Below are positions 19,864-28,308 of a DNA stretch of 64,000 nucleotides, piece after piece. Source of the DNA: Marinobacter sp. F3R08 (lineage in GTDB: Bacteria; Pseudomonadota; Gammaproteobacteria; Pseudomonadales; Oleiphilaceae). The first letter of the stretch is position 1. The number at the start of each line of letters is the position of its first letter. A model generated the notes under the pieces. It saw nothing but the letters and a program-made list of their open reading frames with translations, did no database searches and had not been told where the DNA came from. The stretch is from positions 216,326 to 280,325 of the forward strand of contig NZ_JAHKPI010000025.1 of NCBI RefSeq assembly GCF_018860425.1. Reading direction: 5' to 3'. A program made the translations under genes and the position numbers.

Positions 19864-21741
19864 TCAGCGTACCCCCAGCTCCCGCAAGCGCTTGTACAGT
19901 GTATTACGGCTGATCATTAGCTCTCGGGCAGCTTGGGAAATATTGCCCGCACACTTGCGGTAAACCTGCAGTGTCCGGGCAAGAGTATCGCCTTCCCCTG
20001 GCTTGAGATTGGACGCTTCGGAGTTCGGCCGTGCTGCCTCGGTTTCTGTGTTGGAGGCGGCGTCGAATGCTGCAAGAAAGTCTTCCGGCAAATGCCATAT
20101 CTGCACGTCTTCCCCATCAGCAATCGCGATAGCTACCCGCAACACATTGACCAGTTGCCTGATGTTGCCAGGCCAGGGGTGGTTTTCCAGTGCCGCAAGA
20201 ACCTTTGGCGATAAATGTTCCGACTGGCCCGGATCCCGATGCTGGGAATAGAGGCTTTGTATCAGAAGTAACTTGTCGGTTCGATGTCTCAGAGCCGGCA
20301 GTTCGACACACAGTCCGTTGATCCGGTAGTAAAGGTCTGCTCGAAAAAGGCCTTTCTCAATACGTGAATTTAGTGGGCGGTTAGTTGCGGTAATCAGCAG
20401 AATATCGACAGGGATGCTGTCGGTGGAACCCACCGGGGTGACATCCCGTTCCTGGAGAACCCGTAGCAGTCGTGACTGGGCCGATAGTGGCATTTCGCCG
20501 ATCTCATCGAGAAACAGAATGCCGTCGTGGGCCTTTCGAATGAATCCATGTGAGCCCTGCGCCCTGGCGCCAGTAAAGGCGCCCGCCTCGTAACCGAACA
20601 ATTCCGATTCAACCAGTTCTGGGGGGATGGCCGCACAGTTGACGGCCACCAGTGGCCGGGCCTTGCGAGGGGAGGCCTTGTGCAGTGCCTTGACCAGGAC
20701 TTCTTTGCCAACCCCAGTCTCACCGGTGATAAGCACAGGTACACCTCGCTGTAGTACCTTGAGGCTTTGTGTGGCGCAGCGCTTGACGGCTGAATCACCG
20801 TACTCGAGGTTGTCGATGGCTAGCAGATCAGCCGGACCTCCGGCCTCGTCAGGTCGTGGTGGTGCTATTTGAGGTGTACTTTCGGTCGCCTTTGTGGGGC
20901 GCTTGATCCGGGCGCTCAATCGGACCTTACTGCGAGTGGTCAGTTGCAGGGGGTCGGTTTCCGGGTGGCCAAGAATATGATTCCGGTGACCGGTAAACAG
21001 CTCATCCAGGCGGGTCCCGGCAGTCTTCATACCCAGTAGTTGGTCTGCCCGCTGATTGCTGGCAACGACCCGGCCCGAGTCATCACACACAAGTATGCCG
21101 GACCAGGGGCTGTCAAAATTGTCCGCGGTTGTATTCAGGGTGATCTGAAAATGATCCGGACCGAACTTCCGGCTGATGAGGCGATTCTCTACCGACTGGG
21201 AAAGCAACCGAACCATTCCCAGCGTGTGCGCCTGTGGCAGATAGGCATCACTGAACACACTGAGAACACCAGCAAGCTGCGCCTGGGCATCAAAAATGGG
21301 CGCAGCCGAGGCAATGATGCTTCGGTTCATTTTCAGGAAATGTTCGTTTCGCTGTATCTGTACGGGGGCACCCGCCGCAATCGAAGTGCCGATGGCGTTG
21401 GTTCCGCAATTCTGCTCCTGCCAGTTCGCTCCGGTCTGGAACCAGGGTTTCAGGCGAGATTCGGTGATGCGTTCGTCACCCCAGCTGTTCAGTACTGTCG
21501 CGTTTTGATCGGCAAGGAGAATCAGGCAGCGGCTGTTGAAAAGCACGTTCTGATAGTAGGGCAACACTTCGGCTTCGGTTACCGAGAGCAGTTCGCTGTG
21601 TTGGCGGCTTATTGCTTCAAGCTGGGTCGCTTCGGGCACAGGCGGTGTGGGCTGGTGGTCGTGATCAAGGCCCCAGGCGATGCAACGGTTCCACGAATCC
21701 CTGACAACATGTTGATAGTCTGGATATTCATTGTGTCTCAT
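19864..21741 (-). CDS. Sigma-54-dependent enhancer-binding regulator (AcoR-like, GAF-PAS-AAA+-Fis HTH)
   Basis: A 625-aa bacterial enhancer-binding protein. A GAF sensor spans about residues 60-190, a PAS domain about 205-270, and the AAA+ module about 310-545. The AAA+ module has Walker A GETGVGKE at 340-347, the sigma-54-contacting GAFTGA loop at 387-392, and LFLDEIGEMPL as Walker B. A Fis-type helix-turn-helix lies at 595-625 (NISQAARELMISRNTLYKRL). It is divergent from the glycerol ABC importer genes. The intergenic region holds a TGTTC/GAACA dyad and a GG-N10-GC promoter, so I infer it activates that operon and glpV. The signal bound by GAF/PAS is unknown; alcohols or related small molecules are possible by analogy with AcoR. 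Confidence 0.9.
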   Translation of the reverse strand: MRHNEYPDYQHVVRDSWNRCIAWGLDHDHQPTPPVPEATQLEAISRQHSELLSVTEAEVLPYYQNVLFNSRCLILLADQNATVLNSWGDERITESRLKPWFQTGANWQEQNCGTNAIGTSIAAGAPVQIQRNEHFLKMNRSIIASAAPIFDAQAQLAGVLSVFSDAYLPQAHTLGMVRLLSQSVENRLISRKFGPDHFQITLNTTADNFDSPWSGILVCDDSGRVVASNQRADQLLGMKTAGTRLDELFTGHRNHILGHPETDPLQLTTRSKVRLSARIKRPTKATESTPQIAPPRPDEAGGPADLLAIDNLEYGDSAVKRCATQSLKVLQRGVPVLITGETGVGKEVLVKALHKASPRKARPLVAVNCAAIPPELVESELFGYEAGAFTGARAQGSHGFIRKAHDGILFLDEIGEMPLSAQSRLLRVLQERDVTPVGSTDSIPVDILLITATNRPLNSRIEKGLFRADLYYRINGLCVELPALRHRTDKLLLIQSLYSQHRDPGQSEHLSPKVLAALENHPWPGNIRQLVNVLRVAIAIADGEDVQIWHLPEDFLAAFDAASNTETEAARPNSEASNLKPGEGDTLARTLQVYRKCAGNISQAARELMISRNTLYKRLRELGVR

Positions 21742-21853
21742 GATGCAGTTCTCGTGTGTTCGTTTGTTGTTCTTGTCGACGATTCATGGAGCGAGTCCGG
21801 CCGAATGCTGGCAGAAGCTGTTCAATGATCTGTGCAAACACCGTTCACGTCAA

Positions 21854-21868
21854 TGTTCAAACTGAACA
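21854..21868. promoter_or_regulatory. Candidate enhancer (UAS) for the sigma-54 activator, upstream of glpS
   Basis: TGTTCAAACTGAACA is a perfect inverted repeat with a 3-base centre. It ends 111 bases before the GG of the sigma-54 promoter at 21980. More half-sites (GTTCA at 21843, CGAACAT at 21882) surround it. The rest of the 334-base gap between the regulator and glpS shows no gene. Confidence 0.55.
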
Positions 21869-21978
21869 GAGTATTGCTAATCGAACATGCCTGTTTTCGA
21901 ATAGGAATCCCCAGTGAATTCCAAAATAGAAAGAAAAACAATGAAGTACGCAAAATCACCTGTAAGGGTGTCGTGAGC

Positions 21979-21994
21979 TGGTACAGCGCTTGCC
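21979..21994 (+). promoter_or_regulatory. Sigma-54 promoter of the glycerol ABC importer operon
   Basis: TGGTACAGCGCTTGCC has the -24 GG and -12 GC exactly 10 bases apart and matches TGGCAC-N5-TTGC at all but one base. It lies 82 bases before glpS and faces away from the divergent enhancer-binding protein gene. Confidence 0.7.
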
Positions 21995-22075
21995 TGTTAA
22001 GATTCGAATTCGAATTCCGATGCTTGGTAGGAGCCAAGCCGGCGCACCTTTCCACAAGAACAAAAAGGAAAGCCT

Positions 22076-23170
22076 ATGTCCTTAACACTGGAGAATCTCT
22101 CCCGTGTGGTCGACGGTGTCGACTATATCCGGGATGCCAACCTCACCTTTGAGGCAGGTTCCTTTAACGTTCTGCTCGGCCGGACGCTGGCCGGAAAAAC
22201 CTCACTGATGCGACTGATGGCCGGACTCGACAAGCCGGATACCGGCCGTCTGATCTATAACGGCGAGGACGTGACAGGGCAGAGTGTGCAGAGCCGCAAT
22301 ATTTCGATGATCTATCAGCAGTTCATCAACTACCCCAATCTGACCGTCTACGAGAACATCGCCTCGCCGCTGCGGCTGGCGAAGATGGCTGAATCCGAAA
22401 TCGACCGCCGTGTGAAGGAAACCGCGTCGATGCTGCGGATTGATCCCTTGCTTAAACGTTACCCGCTTGAGCTGTCAGGCGGCCAGCAGCAGCGCACGGC
22501 CATGGCCCGGGCGCTGGTGAAGGATGCCACTCTGGTACTGTTCGATGAGCCTCTGGTAAACCTCGATTACAAGCTGCGTGAAGAGCTCAGGGCCGAACTC
22601 CGGGACCTGTTCCGTGAACGCCAGTGCATTGCGGTCTATGCCACCACGGAGGCCAATGAAGCCCTTGCGCTAGGGGGTACGACCACATTACTGCATGAGG
22701 GGAAGGTGGTTCAGACCGGCCCGGTGATGGATGTCTATCGCGCCCCTGTGAACACTCTTGCTGCACAGTTGTTCAGTGAACCTCCGATGAACATGATTCG
22801 CGGTCGGGTTTCCGAGACAGAGGTGACCTTCGATGAATACTCCCACCATGCGCTGACGCAGGGACTGGCGAAGCTGCAACCGGGCGATTACTGGTTCGGG
22901 ATTCGCCCCAGTCATATCGGTCTGGTGCCCACCAGCGATGATGATCTGGAAATGTCGATGGAGGTAGAGCTCAGCGAGATCAGCGGTTCTGAAACCTTCA
23001 TGCATGTGGAGAACAGTCATTTCGAAATGGTGTTGCAGTTGATGGGCGTGCACCAGTACCACACGGGTTCACCCATCAAAGTGTATCTGCCGATCAACAA
23101 GCTGTTCGTTTTCGATGACAACGAGCAACTGGTACGCACACCGTCTCAGGTGTCAGGAGGGTCTGTCTGA
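22076..23170 (+). CDS. glpS: Glycerol ABC importer ATP-binding subunit GlpS
   Basis: A 364-aa MalK-type ATPase that, with GlpT, powers glycerol import through GlpP/GlpQ. Walker A GRTLAGKT is at 35-42, an intact LSGGQ signature at 133-137 and Walker B VLFDE at 154-158. The switch histidine is missing: YATTEANEA has Thr191 where VTHDQxEA has His. A TOBE-type regulatory domain follows from about residue 235. The ATG follows AAAAAGGAAAG. Its stop overlaps the glpT start (TGATG). The Rhizobium glpSTPQUV operon is the characterised model, so the glycerol assignment rests on that and on the adjacent glpDRK. Confidence 0.88.
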   Translation: MSLTLENLSRVVDGVDYIRDANLTFEAGSFNVLLGRTLAGKTSLMRLMAGLDKPDTGRLIYNGEDVTGQSVQSRNISMIYQQFINYPNLTVYENIASPLRLAKMAESEIDRRVKETASMLRIDPLLKRYPLELSGGQQQRTAMARALVKDATLVLFDEPLVNLDYKLREELRAELRDLFRERQCIAVYATTEANEALALGGTTTLLHEGKVVQTGPVMDVYRAPVNTLAAQLFSEPPMNMIRGRVSETEVTFDEYSHHALTQGLAKLQPGDYWFGIRPSHIGLVPTSDDDLEMSMEVELSEISGSETFMHVENSHFEMVLQLMGVHQYHTGSPIKVYLPINKLFVFDDNEQLVRTPSQVSGGSV

Positions 23171-24270
23171 TGGCTGAAATTCAGTTGAAATCTCTTGCTC
23201 ATAGTTACAGCGATACGCCAGCCGGGCCCGACGATTACGCCATTCGCCAGCTGGATCATGTCTGGCATAAAGGTGGCGCTTATGCGCTTCTGGGTCCGTC
23301 GGGCTGTGGAAAAAGTACGATGCTGAACATTATTTCCGGTCTGGTGCAGCCCTCCGAAGGGGATGTTCTGTTTGACGGAAAACGTGTCAACGAGCTGTCG
23401 CCACGAGACAGGAATATTGCCCAGGTGTTTCAGTTTCCCGTTATTTACGACTCGATGACCGTTTTCGACAACCTGGCTTTCCCTCTCAAAAACAATAAGG
23501 TACCTGCATCCAGGATCAAGGCCCGGGTGCATGAAATTGCCGAAGTTCTGGAGATCGAGGATAAGCTCTTTAAAAAAGCAAAGAACCTCACTGCGGATGA
23601 AAAACAGAAGGTTTCGATGGGGCGTGGCCTGGTCCGGGAGGACGTTTCGGCGATCCTGTTTGACGAACCTCTGACGGTTATCGATCCGCAGCTGAAGTGG
23701 AAACTTCGTCGGAAACTCAAGCAGATCCACGAACAATTCGATATCACCATGGTGTATGTCACCCATGATCAGCTCGAGGCGTCGACCTTTGCTGACAAGA
23801 TTGCCGTGATGTATGGCGGACAGATTGTTCAGTTTGGCACCCCTACCGAGTTATTCGAGCAACCCAACCACACCTTCGTAGGCTTTTTCATTGGCAGTCC
23901 GGGCATGAATCTTATTGAGGTCCAGCGGTGTTCTCGTGGCGTGTGTTTCGGAAACACGGTTGTCGGGCTTGAAACCTGGCAGGTCGAGATCCTGCAACGA
24001 ACGCGGTCCACCAATATCAAGATCGGCATCCGTCCGGAGTTTGTGCAAGTCTCATACGTTGCTTCGGACGATACCTTCGAGGCCGAGGTTCTGGATGTTG
24101 AGGACCTCGGTACCTACAAGATTGTCACCGTTCAGCTTGACGGCGAGAAAATGAAAATCCGGCAGAGCGAGGAGTTTGCCGCTTCAATCGGTAGTCGGGT
24201 GCAGCTCTCTTTTCCGGCGCAATGGCTGAAGCTGTATGTGGATGAATTCCTGGTACAGGAGCAACAGTGA
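23170..24270 (+). CDS. glpT: Glycerol ABC importer ATP-binding subunit GlpT
   Basis: The second ATPase of the importer, 366 aa. Walker A GPSGCGKST is at 42-50, Walker B ILFDE at 162-166 and the switch His199 in VTHDQLEAS. The ABC signature is degenerate: NLTADEKQKVSMGR stands where LSGGQQQRVA is expected. This complements GlpS, which keeps the signature but lacks the histidine, so the pair should form one consensus and one degenerate ATP site. A C-terminal TOBE-like domain is present. It overlaps glpS and glpP by single bases at TGATG junctions. Not to be confused with the glycerol-3-phosphate antiporter also named GlpT. Confidence 0.88.
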   Translation: MAEIQLKSLAHSYSDTPAGPDDYAIRQLDHVWHKGGAYALLGPSGCGKSTMLNIISGLVQPSEGDVLFDGKRVNELSPRDRNIAQVFQFPVIYDSMTVFDNLAFPLKNNKVPASRIKARVHEIAEVLEIEDKLFKKAKNLTADEKQKVSMGRGLVREDVSAILFDEPLTVIDPQLKWKLRRKLKQIHEQFDITMVYVTHDQLEASTFADKIAVMYGGQIVQFGTPTELFEQPNHTFVGFFIGSPGMNLIEVQRCSRGVCFGNTVVGLETWQVEILQRTRSTNIKIGIRPEFVQVSYVASDDTFEAEVLDVEDLGTYKIVTVQLDGEKMKIRQSEEFAASIGSRVQLSFPAQWLKLYVDEFLVQEQQ

Positions 24271-25136
24271 TGCAAAAGGTCCAAAACAATAGAGCCTGGT
24301 GGCTGGTGCTGCCGGTATTTTTGCTGGTTGCCTTCTCGGCGCTGATTCCATTGATGACCGTGGTGAACTACTCGGTACAGGATATTTTTGGCCCGGGCCA
24401 GGCATTCTTTGTGGGTACGGAGTGGTTTAAAGAGGTACTGACCGACGAGCGCCTGCAGGATTCCCTGATTCGCCAGTTTATTTTCTCTGGCGCGGTACTG
24501 CTGATCCAGATTCCACTGGGCATCGGGGTCGCACTGATGATGCCGAAATCCGGCATCAAGGGTTCCGTCTGCCTGATTCTTCTGGCCATTCCGCTGCTGA
24601 TTCCCTGGAACGTGGTTGGAACCATCTGGCAGATCTTCGCCCGTGGCGATATCGGTCTTTTTGGCTGGGGCATCAACCAGTTGGGGATTGAGTACAACTA
24701 CACCGGCGACACGCTCGATGCGTGGCTGACCGTCCTTTTGATGGACGTGTGGCATTGGACGCCGCTGGTTGCCTTGCTCTGCTATTCCGGGTTGCGTGCG
24801 ATTCCGGAGGCATTCTATCAGGCGGCGGAAATTGACCGTGCCTCGAAGTGGGCGGTGTTCCGGTACATCCAGCTCCCACGGCTCAAGAGTGTTCTTATCA
24901 TCGCTGTGCTGCTTCGCTTCATGGACAGCTTTATGATTTACATTGAGCCTTTTGTGCTTACCGGTGGCGGGCCCGGAAGTTCAACAACCTTCCTGAGTCA
25001 GACGCTCACGACCATGGCCATCGGGCAGTTTGATCTTGGGCGCGCAGCCGCCTTCTCGCTGATCTACTTCCTCATCGTATTGCTGATTTCATGGCTCTTC
25101 TTTACCGCCATTACGCACGCCGACAAAGAAAATTAA
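24270..25136 (+). CDS. glpP: Glycerol ABC importer permease GlpP
   Basis: A 288-aa inner-membrane permease of the MalF/UgpA class with about six hydrophobic segments, the first at residues 11-31. The EAA coupling motif appears as IPEAFYQAAEIDRASKWAVFRYIQLPRLK around residue 180. It pairs with GlpQ to form the channel and couples to GlpS/GlpT. I start at the ATG at 24270, which overlaps the glpT stop and follows GGAG; a GTG one codon earlier is also possible. Part of the tight glpSTPQU operon. Confidence 0.88.
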   Translation: MQKVQNNRAWWLVLPVFLLVAFSALIPLMTVVNYSVQDIFGPGQAFFVGTEWFKEVLTDERLQDSLIRQFIFSGAVLLIQIPLGIGVALMMPKSGIKGSVCLILLAIPLLIPWNVVGTIWQIFARGDIGLFGWGINQLGIEYNYTGDTLDAWLTVLLMDVWHWTPLVALLCYSGLRAIPEAFYQAAEIDRASKWAVFRYIQLPRLKSVLIIAVLLRFMDSFMIYIEPFVLTGGGPGSSTTFLSQTLTTMAIGQFDLGRAAAFSLIYFLIVLLISWLFFTAITHADKEN

Positions 25137-25146
25137 GGAGAGTGTG

Positions 25147-25953
25147 ATGAGACAGACACGTTCGAAAAACGTCGGGATTACACTGTTTATCCTGTTGCTC
25201 CTGACGCCTATCTACTGGTTGCTGAACATGTCGTTCAAAACCAACCAGGAGATTCTCGGCGGGCTCACCCTGTGGCCCCAGAATTTCACGTTGGATAATT
25301 ATGCGGTGATTTTCACCGACCCCAGCTGGTACAACGGCTACCTCAATTCAATGATCTATGTGTCGATTAACGTGATCATCACATTGCTGGTGGCCCTGCC
25401 TGCGGCATACGCCTTCAGTCGCTACAAGTTCCTGGGCGACAAGCATCTGTTCTTCTGGTTGCTCAGTAACCGGATGGCACCACCGGCGGTGTTCCTGTTG
25501 CCGTTTTTCCAGCTCTATTCATCCATTGGGCTGTTCGATACCCACATAGCAGTGGCGCTGGCGCACTGCCTGTTCAACGTGCCTCTGGCTGTCTGGATAC
25601 TCGAGGGCTTCATGTCCGGGGTTCCGCGCGAGTACGACGAAATGGCCTATATTGATGGCTACAGCTTTCCAAAGTTCTTCGTCAAGGTGTTCCTGCCGAT
25701 GATTCGTTCAGGCATAGGGGTCACGGCGTTTTTTGCCTTCATGTTCTCCTGGGTAGAGTTGCTTCTTGCCAGGACACTCACCTCCGTAGATGCTCAGCCG
25801 ATCGGTGCGATCATGACCCGAACGATAGGCGCGAGCGGTATCGACTGGGGTGTGCTGGCTGCAGCCGGTTCGCTCACCATCATTCCCGGCCTGCTGGTGA
25901 TCTGGTTTGTTCGGAACCATGTTGCCAAAGGTTTTGCCCTCGGACGCGTTTAA
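25147..25953 (+). CDS. glpQ: Glycerol ABC importer permease GlpQ
   Basis: A 268-aa inner-membrane permease of the MalG/UgpE class with six predicted segments. An EAA-like loop appears as VPREYDEMAYIDGYSFPKFFVKVFLPMIRSG at about residues 160-190. It forms the translocation path with GlpP. The ATG at 25147 has AAGGAG six bases upstream; a GTG at 25144 would be too close. Ten bases separate it from glpP and eleven from glpU. The name follows the rhizobial glycerol transporter and is unrelated to the glycerophosphodiesterase GlpQ. Confidence 0.88.
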   Translation: MRQTRSKNVGITLFILLLLTPIYWLLNMSFKTNQEILGGLTLWPQNFTLDNYAVIFTDPSWYNGYLNSMIYVSINVIITLLVALPAAYAFSRYKFLGDKHLFFWLLSNRMAPPAVFLLPFFQLYSSIGLFDTHIAVALAHCLFNVPLAVWILEGFMSGVPREYDEMAYIDGYSFPKFFVKVFLPMIRSGIGVTAFFAFMFSWVELLLARTLTSVDAQPIGAIMTRTIGASGIDWGVLAAAGSLTIIPGLLVIWFVRNHVAKGFALGRV

Positions 25954-25964
25954 GGAGACAACTT

Positions 25965-26240
25965 ATGATTGCCTGGATGAACTGGACGCCGACCGTCGCC
26001 ATCTTCTTTGCTGTAATTGCGGGAATTCTGGCAGTGATGACGGTTTTCGAGATTGTCTCCCCGTGCACTGAAAGGAAGGGCTTTCTGCCGATTGCTACCA
26101 CACGGGGTGACCGGCTTTTTATCGGTTTGCTCTCCGCTGCTTACATACACCTGAGCTTCCTCGCCGTCAGTGATGTCACCCTCTGGGTGGCGCTGGCCGT
26201 CTCGGTAGCCTGGTTGTTGGTGTTGTTGCGTTGGGGATAG
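25965..26240 (+). CDS. glpU: GlpU, small DUF2160 membrane protein of the glycerol importer
   Basis: A 91-aa inner-membrane protein with about three hydrophobic segments (residues 5-29, 48-66 and 70-89). It matches the DUF2160 family, which occurs almost only with glycerol ABC importers of this type. Its exact task is not established. The ATG has AAGGAG eight bases upstream. It closes the glpSTPQU run. glpV follows after 221 bases that carry their own regulatory signals. Confidence 0.82.
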   Translation: MIAWMNWTPTVAIFFAVIAGILAVMTVFEIVSPCTERKGFLPIATTRGDRLFIGLLSAAYIHLSFLAVSDVTLWVALAVSVAWLLVLLRWG

Positions 26241-26249
26241 GCAGGCCGG

Positions 26250-26277
26250 ATGTTCGTTGTGTGATCTTTACGAACAT
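26250..26277. promoter_or_regulatory. Candidate enhancer (UAS) upstream of glpV
   Basis: ATGTTCGT (26250-26257) and ACGAACAT (26270-26277) form a perfect 8-bp inverted repeat around 12 bases. The TGTTC/GAACA cores match the dyad before glpS, with half-site spacing larger by 11 bases, one helical turn. It ends 113 bases before the GG of the putative sigma-54 promoter. Confidence 0.55.
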
Positions 26278-26389
26278 TTGGGCCAGAAGAATCCCGTGTA
26301 AAAGGTTGTAAAGATTTCGATTGCGAACTAATTTTGATCTAATGATCGGAATCGATCACCCGCGATTCCGGTAGGAAGAATAGCGACTA

Positions 26390-26404
26390 AGGCGCTATAA
26401 CTGC
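26390..26404 (+). promoter_or_regulatory. Candidate sigma-54 promoter of glpV
   Basis: AGGCGCTATAACTGC has GG and GC exactly 10 bases apart, matching the -24/-12 spacing, though outer bases fit less well than at glpS. It lies about 57 bases before the glpV ATG. Confidence 0.45.
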
Positions 26405-26461
26405 GGAAACGAAACTAGGATGTTTCGCTCCATTCATATAAAAAGACGAACGAGGTTGGAT

Positions 26462-28204
26462 ATGTTCTACAACAATAAATATCCGAAAACCCTATTGCTG
26501 AGTGCCGCTGTCGGTGTTGCCAGCATGGGGCTAAGTCTGCATGCCAGCGCTGATCAGTACACTGAGGCGGCTGAAAAGTGGGTCAATGAAAAATTCAAGA
26601 CATCCACGCTCACAAAGGAAGAACAGATTCGTGAGATGGAGTGGTTCGCCAAAGCCGCTGAGCAGTTCCGGGGCATGGATATCAACGTGGTTTCCGAAAC
26701 CATCGCGACTCACGAATACGAATCCAATGTTCTGGCCAAGGCGTTTTCCGAAATTACCGGGATAAACCTGACCCATACACTGATTCAGGAAGGTGATGTC
26801 ATCGAGAAGCTCCAGACTCAGATGCAGTCCGGACGCAATATCTACGACGGTTACGTGAACGATTCAGACTTGATTGGCACCCATGTCCGTTACGGAAAGG
26901 TGGTGGCCGTTGAAGACATCATGAATGGTGCTGGCAAAGACCTCACTCTTCCTACACTGGATCTTGAGGATTTCATCGGACTGGACTTCACCACCGGGCC
27001 CGACGGCAAGCTCTATCAACTACCTTCGCAGCAGTTTGCCAACCTGTACTGGTTCCGCGCCGACTGGTTCGAGCGTGAAGACCTGCAGAAGCAGTTCAAA
27101 GAGATTTATGGCTACGATCTGGGGGTGCCGGTTAACTGGTCCGCCTATGAGGATATTGCCGAGTTCTTCTCGGTTCACGTGAAGGAAATCGACGGTGAGC
27201 GCGTTTATGGTCATATGGACTACGGCAAGAAAGATCCGTCTCTTGGCTGGCGCTTTACGGATGCGTGGTTCTCAATGGCCGGTGCGGGCGACAAGGGGCT
27301 GCCAAACGGTCTTCCTGTAGATGAATGGGGTATTCGCGTTGAAGAGTGCCACCCGGTAGGTGCCAGTGTCAGCCGCGGCGGCGCAACTAACGGTCCTGCT
27401 GCTGTGTATGCCACCGCAAAATACGTCGACTGGTTGCGTGAATACGCGCCCCCTGAAGCTCAGGGTATGACCTTCTCTGAGGCGGGTCCTGTTCCGGCCC
27501 AGGGTAATGTTGCCCAGCAGATCTTCTGGTACACCGCGTTTACGGCAAGCATGATCAAGGACGGACTGCCGGTTGTGAACGACGATGGCACACCCAAGTG
27601 GCGTATGGCGCCGTCCCCCCGCGGTCCCTACTGGGAAGAGGGCATGAAGCTCGGTTATCAGGACGTGGGTTCCTGGACCTTCCTGGACTCAACGCCGGAG
27701 AAGCGTCGTCTTGCTGCGTGGCTGTACGCTCAGTTCACTGTATCCAAGACGGTGTCTCTGGAGAAAACCATTGCAGGTCTGACTCCGATCCGCGAGTCTG
27801 ACATTGAGTCTGAGGCGATGACGGAGATGGCTCCGAAGCTCGGTGGTCTGGTGGAATTCTACCGTAGCCCGGCCCGTGTCCAATGGTCCCCAACGGGCAC
27901 CAATGTGCCGGATTACCCGAAACTGGCACAATTGTGGTGGCAGTACATCGCGCAGGCCGCCAGCGGTGAGGCTACTCCGCAGGAAGCCCTCGATGGTCTT
28001 GCCAAGGCGCAAGACCGAGTGATGGAGCGGCTGGAACGCGCCAATGTACAGCCAAACTGTGGGCCGAAGCTGAATGAACCACGAGATCCTCAGTACTGGC
28101 TTGATCAGCCCGGCGCACCCAAGCCTAAGCTGGCAAACGAGAAACCCCAGGGCAAAACCGTTGCCTATGATGAGCTGTTGAAAACCTGGGAAGAGGCGCG
28201 CTAA
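26462..28204 (+). CDS. glpV: Glycerol ABC importer periplasmic binding protein GlpV
   Basis: A 580-aa extracellular solute-binding protein (SBP family 1) that would capture glycerol in the periplasm and deliver it to GlpP/GlpQ. A cleavable signal peptide covers about residues 1-30, ending SLHASA before DQYTEAAEKW. I start at 26462, where CGAGG precedes the ATG. The longer frame from 26420 would put 14 charged residues before the signal peptide and start only a few bases after the expected transcription start. It is large for the family, as GlpV proteins are. It is separated from glpU by a dyad and a candidate sigma-54 promoter, which allows extra binding-protein synthesis. A hairpin follows. 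Confidence 0.88.
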   Translation: MFYNNKYPKTLLLSAAVGVASMGLSLHASADQYTEAAEKWVNEKFKTSTLTKEEQIREMEWFAKAAEQFRGMDINVVSETIATHEYESNVLAKAFSEITGINLTHTLIQEGDVIEKLQTQMQSGRNIYDGYVNDSDLIGTHVRYGKVVAVEDIMNGAGKDLTLPTLDLEDFIGLDFTTGPDGKLYQLPSQQFANLYWFRADWFEREDLQKQFKEIYGYDLGVPVNWSAYEDIAEFFSVHVKEIDGERVYGHMDYGKKDPSLGWRFTDAWFSMAGAGDKGLPNGLPVDEWGIRVEECHPVGASVSRGGATNGPAAVYATAKYVDWLREYAPPEAQGMTFSEAGPVPAQGNVAQQIFWYTAFTASMIKDGLPVVNDDGTPKWRMAPSPRGPYWEEGMKLGYQDVGSWTFLDSTPEKRRLAAWLYAQFTVSKTVSLEKTIAGLTPIRESDIESEAMTEMAPKLGGLVEFYRSPARVQWSPTGTNVPDYPKLAQLWWQYIAQAASGEATPQEALDGLAKAQDRVMERLERANVQPNCGPKLNEPRDPQYWLDQPGAPKPKLANEKPQGKTVAYDELLKTWEEAR

Positions 28205-28230
28205 GGCGAGCTGATTTCCTGTAAAGCCAT

Positions 28231-28261
28231 GCCTGTCGCAACAGAAAACGTTGCGGCAGGC
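28231..28261. terminator. Hairpin after glpV
   Basis: GCCTGTCGCAAC (28231-28242) pairs with GTTGCGGCAGGC (28250-28261) with one G-T wobble around a 7-base loop. It separates glpV from the convergent binding-protein gene. There is no strong T tract. Confidence 0.6.
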
Positions 28262-28308
28262 AGAGCTCCATTCTTACGTTGACGTTGTTTCGTGTTGCAG
28301 GAAAGTTG

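Noticed and set aside
21040..21828. 262-aa open frame on the plus strand
   Set aside because: It is antisense to the enhancer-binding protein gene, and the sequence shows no recognisable pattern.
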